Assembly (NCBI GenBank): GCA_035999765.1
Contig: CP108521.1
Coordinates: forward strand, 4,030,001 to 4,094,000
Source: Streptomyces sp. NBC_01231
Lineage (GTDB): Bacteria; Actinomycetota; Actinomycetes; Streptomycetales; Streptomycetaceae
Direction of reading: 5' to 3'
Length of the DNA: 64,000 bases
Below the pieces are notes generated by a model that saw only the letters and a program-made list of their open reading frames with translations, ran no database searches and had not been told where the DNA came from. The translations under genes were made by a program, and so were the position numbers. Each line of letters begins with the position of its first letter. The first letter of the stretch is position 1. Below are positions 60,448 to 64,000 of this stretch, in pieces.

Positions 60448-60475
60448 GGGGCTGGTGACCATGGTCACCAGCCCC
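60448..60475. terminator. Perfect palindromic terminator between PBP and GroES-like genes
   Basis: GGGGCTGGTGACC, AT, GGTCACCAGCCCC: a fully self-complementary 28-bp sequence flanked by A-rich and T-bearing sides, between converging genes. Confidence 0.85.
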
Positions 60476-60506
60476 TCGAACCTTCGCGAACTCTCGAACC
60501 CGCTGC

Positions 60507-60863
60507 TTACAGATACAGCCCCGTCGAGTCCTCGGACCCCTCGAACCGGTCGGCGGCCACCGCGTGCAGATCGCGCTCACGCATCAGCACATAGGCGATC
60601 CCCCGCACCTCCACCTCGGCCCGGTCCTCCGGATCGAACAGAACCCGGTCGCCCGGCTCCACGGTCCGTACGTTCTGCCCCACGGCCACGACCTCGGCCC
60701 ACGCCAGCCGACGACCGACGGCCGCGGTGGCCGGAATCAGAATCCCGCCACCGGAACGCCGCTCGCCCTCGCTGGTGTCCTGCCGCACGAGGACCCGGTC
60801 GTGCAGCATCCGGATGGGCAGCTTGTCGTTCAGGGTGCTGTGCTCTTTTCTCTTGGCGCTCAC
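60507..60863 (-). CDS. GroES-like co-chaperonin family protein
   Basis: A 118-residue protein. IRMLHDRVLVRQDTSEGERRSGGGILIPATA corresponds to the GroES N-terminal strand and mobile loop. AEVVAVGQNVRTVEPGDRVLFDPEDRAEVEVRGIAYVLMRERDL covers the barrel. It is divergent from classical GroES and not next to groEL, so a chaperonin partner is not assured. The GTG start at 60863 has a weak AGGT site. Confidence 0.85.
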   Translation of the reverse strand: MSAKRKEHSTLNDKLPIRMLHDRVLVRQDTSEGERRSGGGILIPATAAVGRRLAWAEVVAVGQNVRTVEPGDRVLFDPEDRAEVEVRGIAYVLMRERDLHAVAADRFEGSEDSTGLYL

Positions 60864-60918
60864 GGCACTGAACCTACCTGCCTTTGCCGGGCCCGTAAGC
60901 CGTCGGGTCCGTCGTCGG

Positions 60919-61248
60919 TCAGCTCCTGCGCCGACGCGTCCCCAGGACGAGCAGGCCGGCGAGCCCGGCGACGACCAGCGCGACGGGGACGACCCGCTCC
61001 AGCCGGGGAGCGCCGTCCTCGTCCACGAACTGGGACTTGACGTCACTCACGGCCCGGTTGACCCCGACGTAGGCCCGCCCCAGCGTGTGATCAATGTTCG
61101 ACACGACCTTGGCCTTGGCGTCACCCATGATCGTCTTCGGGTGCACCCGCACCCCGAGCTCGTCGAGCGTCTCCGCCAGGTTCTCGCGGCGGCGCCTGAT
61201 GTCCGCCTCGATCTGCGCCGGGGTTCTGGTGTCCGACGTGTCCGCCAC
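60919..61248 (-). CDS. DUF3618 family membrane protein
   Basis: A 109-residue protein: TPAQIEADIRRRRENLAETLDEL is the DUF3618 signature, HPKTIMGDAKAKV follows, and a C-terminal membrane helix ends in GTRRRRS. The start is GTG 61248 after GGAGG. It is divergent from the Bcp gene, a common actinomycete arrangement. Its role is unknown. Confidence 0.9.
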   Translation of the reverse strand: MADTSDTRTPAQIEADIRRRRENLAETLDELGVRVHPKTIMGDAKAKVVSNIDHTLGRAYVGVNRAVSDVKSQFVDEDGAPRLERVVPVALVVAGLAGLLVLGTRRRRS

Positions 61249-61378
61249 CGTAAGGCCTCCGAAGTCCGCTGATGCCTGTTGCTGATGCCTGCTGGTTGTT
61301 CTGGAAAGTTGCTTGTCGGGACAGTCTGTCAGCTCGGTGCGCCGTCGCACGGCCAGGACCCCCGGTTACGCTTGCCCG

Positions 61379-61846
61379 ATGAGCGAGCGACTCCAGCCCG
61401 GTGACGTGGCCCCCGCCTTCACCCTCCCCGACGCAGACGGCACAGAGGTCTCCCTGTCGGAGTACCGGGGCCGCAAGGTCATCGTCTACTTCTACCCCGC
61501 GGCCCTGACCCCCGGCTGCACCAAGCAGGCCTGCGACTTCACGGACAACCTCGACGTCCTGGCCGCCGCCGGCTACGACGTCATCGGCATCTCCCCGGAC
61601 AAGCCCGAGAAACTGGCGAAGTTCCGCGAGAAGGAGTCCCTGAAGGTCACCCTGCTGGCAGACCCCGAGAAAACGGTCACCGAGTCCTACGCCGCCTACG
61701 GCGAGAAGAAGAACTACGGCAAGACCTACATGGGCGTCATCCGCTCCACGATCGTCGTCGACGCGGAGGGCAAGGTCGAACGGGCCCTGTACAACGTCCG
61801 TGCGACGGGCCACGTGGCGAAGATCATCAAGGACTTGGGTATCTGA
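61379..61846 (+). CDS. bcp: Thioredoxin-dependent thiol peroxidase (Bcp/PrxQ)
   Basis: A 155-residue peroxiredoxin. The active site is LTPGCTKQACDF with peroxidatic Cys47 and resolving Cys52. YFYPAALTPGC and the Arg in GVIRSTIVVD match Bcp enzymes. It reduces H2O2 and organic peroxides. Its 3' end overlaps the converging GNAT gene by 20 bases. Confidence 0.94.
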   Translation: MSERLQPGDVAPAFTLPDADGTEVSLSEYRGRKVIVYFYPAALTPGCTKQACDFTDNLDVLAAAGYDVIGISPDKPEKLAKFREKESLKVTLLADPEKTVTESYAAYGEKKNYGKTYMGVIRSTIVVDAEGKVERALYNVRATGHVAKIIKDLGI

Positions 61847-62345
61847 ACGAGATCCAGATGTCGGGAACCAGGTCGGGCCGCTCGGGCACCGGCCTGGCTT
61901 CCTCGGTCCACGCTTCCCCGACGAGCTCGGTCGCGACCCGCCGCCAGAAGCGGGCGGCACCGGTGTTCTCGTCCTGAAAGGGAATCTCCCAGTCCCCCGG
62001 ATGCCGGGCGACCACCTCCCGTATGCCCCGGAGCCCCACCCCGCTCCTCCTCACCGCGCGCACGACAAAGAAGCTGTTGAGCACCCGGACAGGCCCACCG
62101 AGCGCCCGCACGAACGCGAACCCGACGGGACTCTCGCCGACGCTGAAGAGATACGGCGCCCAGTCCGGGTCACCGGAAAAGGCAGCCTCCAACCGCTCAC
62201 TGCGGAACGTCCCGTCCGGGTTGGGCAGTTGCCCCCCGAACGCGGACAGGTCATGCCGGAAGAGAAGCCAGAGGCGTTCGACTGCGGGGCGATCGGCGGG
62301 GGTGGCCGGGCGGATGTTCAGCCCTGGGTCCATGGTCTCGGTCAT
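61827..62345 (-). CDS. GNAT family N-acetyltransferase
   Basis: A 172-residue protein: IRPATPADRPAVERLWLLF opens the fold, SPVGFAFVRALGG is strand 4, and VVRAVRRSGVGLRGIREVVARH is the acetyl-CoA loop. GDWEIPFQDENTGAARFWRRVA is typical of the end of the domain. ATG 62345 follows GGGAGG. The substrate is unknown. Confidence 0.85.
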   Translation of the reverse strand: MTETMDPGLNIRPATPADRPAVERLWLLFRHDLSAFGGQLPNPDGTFRSERLEAAFSGDPDWAPYLFSVGESPVGFAFVRALGGPVRVLNSFFVVRAVRRSGVGLRGIREVVARHPGDWEIPFQDENTGAARFWRRVATELVGEAWTEEARPVPERPDLVPDIWISFRYPSP

Positions 62346-62496
62346 GAAAAAAGCCTCCCGAGCGGACAAGCGTCCGCACCTGGAAGGCCTCGCCGGTAAG
62401 TATATCAACTGTCTTTTCGTTTCGCGGGTGACCGTCCGATAAGCGGTTCGTTACTCCGTACGAGGCCACGAACGTGTGGCCGAGATCGGAGGGGAC

Positions 62497-63555
62497 ATGG
62501 ACGTGCAGGACACACCGGAACCGGCGACGACCGCAGCGCCCGGTCGCGGCACACTGCGAGCCGACCCGTACAGCAAGGAGCAGCTCGCACCAGTCGTCGC
62601 CGAGGCACGCAACTGGACTGATCTGATGCGGCGGCTCGGTCTCACGACCAGCGGGGGACAACGGCGTGTGCTGCAGGAGAAAGTAGCCGGGCATGGACTC
62701 GACACAAGCCACTTCGTCAAGCGCAGCCCGTGGCGCAAGTACCCTGACTCAGCCATCGCCGAAGCCGCCGCTTCGTCGTCCTCGCTGCGCCAAGTGGCAC
62801 TGAAGCTGGGCGCAACCCCAGCCACCGGCACCCTGTCGCACATTCGACGCCGCATCCAGGCGGCAGGCATCGACGTCAGCCACTTCCCCGGTATCAACCG
62901 GCCTGACTTGGACCTGCCCTTCACCACAGAGGAACTCAGGGCAGCCGCAGCAGCGGCTACCAGCGTGCGCGGCGTGGCTCGGGCACTGGGCGTACCGGAC
63001 GACAGTCGCTCGCGGGCAACTCTGAGCCGCATGCTGCGCACCGGGTCCATCGAGACCGGGCACTTTTCGCACAGGCGCGTATCGATCCCCGAGGACAGGC
63101 TCCGCGACCTCGTGCAGCACTCTGAGAGCTTCGCGGACGTCGCACGCAGCCTGGGTCTGGACGTCAACGACACCAATCACCGGCGTGTCCGACGCGCGGC
63201 GACCCGGCTCGGGCTGGACACGAGCCACTTCAAGCGCCGGACATGGCCGCAGCCGGAACGCCCCGCCCCCGGACCCGTCTCTCACCGGGTACTGGTCGTC
63301 CTGCCCTCAGACGCCGGACGCACCAACAGATCTCAGCTTCATCGAGCCCTGACCAAGATCGGAGTGCCGTATGCATGCGAGACCTGCGGCAACACGGGCG
63401 AGTGGTTGGGCCGATCGATCACACTGCAGATCGACCACGTCAACGGAGACTGGCGCGACAACCGCAAGGAGAATCTGCGATACCTGTGCCCCAACTGTCA
63501 TGCGCTGACGGAGACGTGGTGCCGCCAGAAGAAGAGGGCTCCACTCGCCGCATAA
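62497..63555 (+). CDS. HNH endonuclease with four HTH-like repeats
   Basis: A 352-residue protein. Four repeats of roughly 50-60 residues each end in a near-identical signature: GLDTSHF, GIDVSHF, SIETGHF, GLDTSHF. Each contains a predicted helix-turn-helix (for example LRQVALKLGATP, VRGVARALGVPD, FADVARSLGLDV). The C-terminal HNH domain has a zinc frame CETC (294-297) and CPNCH (331-335), and the catalytic IDHVNGDWRDNR (312-322). Each repeat may read one part of a DNA site. GGAGGGGAC precedes ATG 62497. It ends 54 bases before tRNA-Leu. Confidence 0.87.
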   Translation: MDVQDTPEPATTAAPGRGTLRADPYSKEQLAPVVAEARNWTDLMRRLGLTTSGGQRRVLQEKVAGHGLDTSHFVKRSPWRKYPDSAIAEAAASSSSLRQVALKLGATPATGTLSHIRRRIQAAGIDVSHFPGINRPDLDLPFTTEELRAAAAAATSVRGVARALGVPDDSRSRATLSRMLRTGSIETGHFSHRRVSIPEDRLRDLVQHSESFADVARSLGLDVNDTNHRRVRRAATRLGLDTSHFKRRTWPQPERPAPGPVSHRVLVVLPSDAGRTNRSQLHRALTKIGVPYACETCGNTGEWLGRSITLQIDHVNGDWRDNRKENLRYLCPNCHALTETWCRQKKRAPLAA

Positions 63556-63583
63556 CCTGCTCTGCCCGTACACTGAACGCTGC

Positions 63584-63607
63584 CGGTCGAGCTTGATGAC
63601 CGTTTTT
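63584..63607 (+). terminator. CGGTC/GACCG hairpin with T-run
   Basis: A 5-bp stem with a 9-nt loop followed by TTTTT, between the HNH gene and the tRNA. Weak, but one of the few with a T-run in the window. Confidence 0.45.
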
Positions 63608-63609
63608 GA

Positions 63610-63694
63610 GCGGCCGTGATGGAATTTGGCAGTCATGCTTGGTTTAGGTCCAAGTGGGTTCACACCCGTGTGGGTTCGAGTCCCACCGGCCGCA
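63610..63694 (+). tRNA. tRNA-Leu (anticodon UAG)
   Basis: An 85-nt class II tRNA. The acceptor arm GCGGCCG pairs with CGGCCGC. The anticodon stem CTTGG/CCAAG encloses TTTAGGT, giving anticodon TAG. The variable arm has its own stem (GGGT/ACCC). The T arm is GTGGG-TTCGAGT-CCCAC. No CCA is encoded in the 3' end. Confidence 0.93.
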
Positions 63695-63707
63695 CTGACC
63701 TTGCAAT

Positions 63708-63746
63708 CGAAGGCTCGGCTCATGCACTCTGCGAGCCGAGCCTTCG
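63708..63746. terminator. Perfect 14-bp stem between tRNA-Leu and rdgB
   Basis: CGAAGGCTCGGCTC and its exact complement around an 11-nt loop, followed closely by the stop of rdgB on the other strand. A bidirectional terminator. Confidence 0.8.
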
Positions 63747-63752
63747 GTGCGC

Positions 63753-64000
63753 TCAGCCCAACAACTCCCGAACCACCGGCACCAGCCCCCGAAACGCCTC
63801 CCCCCGGTGGCTGATCGCGTTCTTCTCCTCCGCGGTCAGTTCGGCGCAGGTGCGTGTCTCGCCCTCGGGCTGGAGGATCGGGTCGTAGCCGAAGCCGTTC
63901 GTGCCGGTGGGGGCGTGCCGCAGGACGCCTCGCAGTCGGCCCTCGACCACCCGTTCCGTGCCGTCGGGCAGAGCGAGCGCTGCCGCGCAGGCGAAGTGGG
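63753..64000 (-). CDS. rdgB: XTP/dITP pyrophosphatase RdgB (C-terminal part)
   Basis: The last 81 codons are present; the 5' part is beyond the right edge. EGRLRGVLRHAPTGTNGFGYDPILQPEGETRTCAELTAEEKNAISHRG is the conserved C-terminal half of Ham1/RdgB, with the substrate-binding GFGYDP loop and SHRG near the end. The enzyme removes non-canonical purine triphosphates such as XTP and dITP. Confidence 0.93.
   Translation of the reverse strand, partial: HFACAAALALPDGTERVVEGRLRGVLRHAPTGTNGFGYDPILQPEGETRTCAELTAEEKNAISHRGEAFRGLVPVVRELLG

Noticed and set aside
62497..63746. tRNA-Leu as a phage attachment site with an integrated element
   Set aside because: No integrase, no duplicated 3' tRNA segment and no phage genes are visible in the window. 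The HNH gene alone does not prove integration.

Overview
The window is high-GC actinobacterial chromosome, almost certainly Streptomyces. The evidence is third-position G/C bias, frequent GTG starts, Tat-exported hydrolases, class E and class F sortases, an XRE/DUF5753-DUF397 pair with an RsbW-like kinase, a ROK regulator, and a core-like block at the right end (ABC exporter, class A PBP, GroES-like, DUF3618, Bcp, tRNA-Leu, rdgB). Two genes run off the edges: a GH6 lipoprotein at the left and rdgB at the right.

Layout. 0-17.8 kb is ordinary chromosome: GH6 cellulase lipoprotein, class F sortase with a surface protein, HAD phosphatase, a ROK regulator divergent from a Gfo/Idh dehydrogenase across a perfect inverted repeat, LLM oxidoreductase, FAH-family enzyme, a second YidC, DUF4267 and DUF1772 membrane proteins with a TetR regulator, class E sortase, GH30 galactanase, SDR, a cysteine-less AhpD-like protein and a SEC-C protein. 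17.8-36.4 kb is accessory. It holds a barstar-fusion protein and then a restriction/conflict island (19.9-30.2 kb): Vsr endonuclease, Z1-domain SF2 ATPase, PD-(D/E)XK nuclease (DUF4420), paraMORC-type GHKL ATPase, an unknown protein and two C5-cytosine methyltransferase genes. The first methyltransferase is fused to a DUF6339-like domain and has Arg where the catalytic Cys should be. After it come an RsbW-like/XRE/DUF397 regulatory trio, pdxH, decayed IS256 and IS5 pieces, a tautomerase, a methyltransferase and an acetyltransferase.

36.4-42.4 kb holds two further systems. One is an EACC1 gene followed by a single polypeptide joining a caspase-like protease, an internal twin-arginine membrane segment and a C-terminal Rieske [2Fe-2S] domain. 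The other looks like a rifamycin-resistance locus: helR (RNA polymerase recycling ATPase) and an rgt-type glycosyltransferase behind a perfect palindrome matching the rifamycin-associated element.

42.5-54 kb carries a GT2 glycosyltransferase, an alpha/beta hydrolase with a decayed neighbour, a Tat-exported alginate-lyase-like protein with an LAATG sorting signal (likely client of the class E sortase at 12 kb), an MFS transporter, a DUF445 protein, an SGNH hydrolase and a TetR/SDR pair. From 54 kb to the end are a DUF1707 protein, an ABC-2 exporter with a partly duplicated promoter end, PBP, GroES-like, DUF3618, Bcp, GNAT, an HNH protein with four HTH-like repeats, tRNA-Leu(UAG) and rdgB.

The strongest candidates for new biology are the pseudo-methyltransferase inside the Z1/paraMORC island and the caspase-Tat-Rieske fusion. 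All functional statements rest on reading motifs and gene order; no database search was run.
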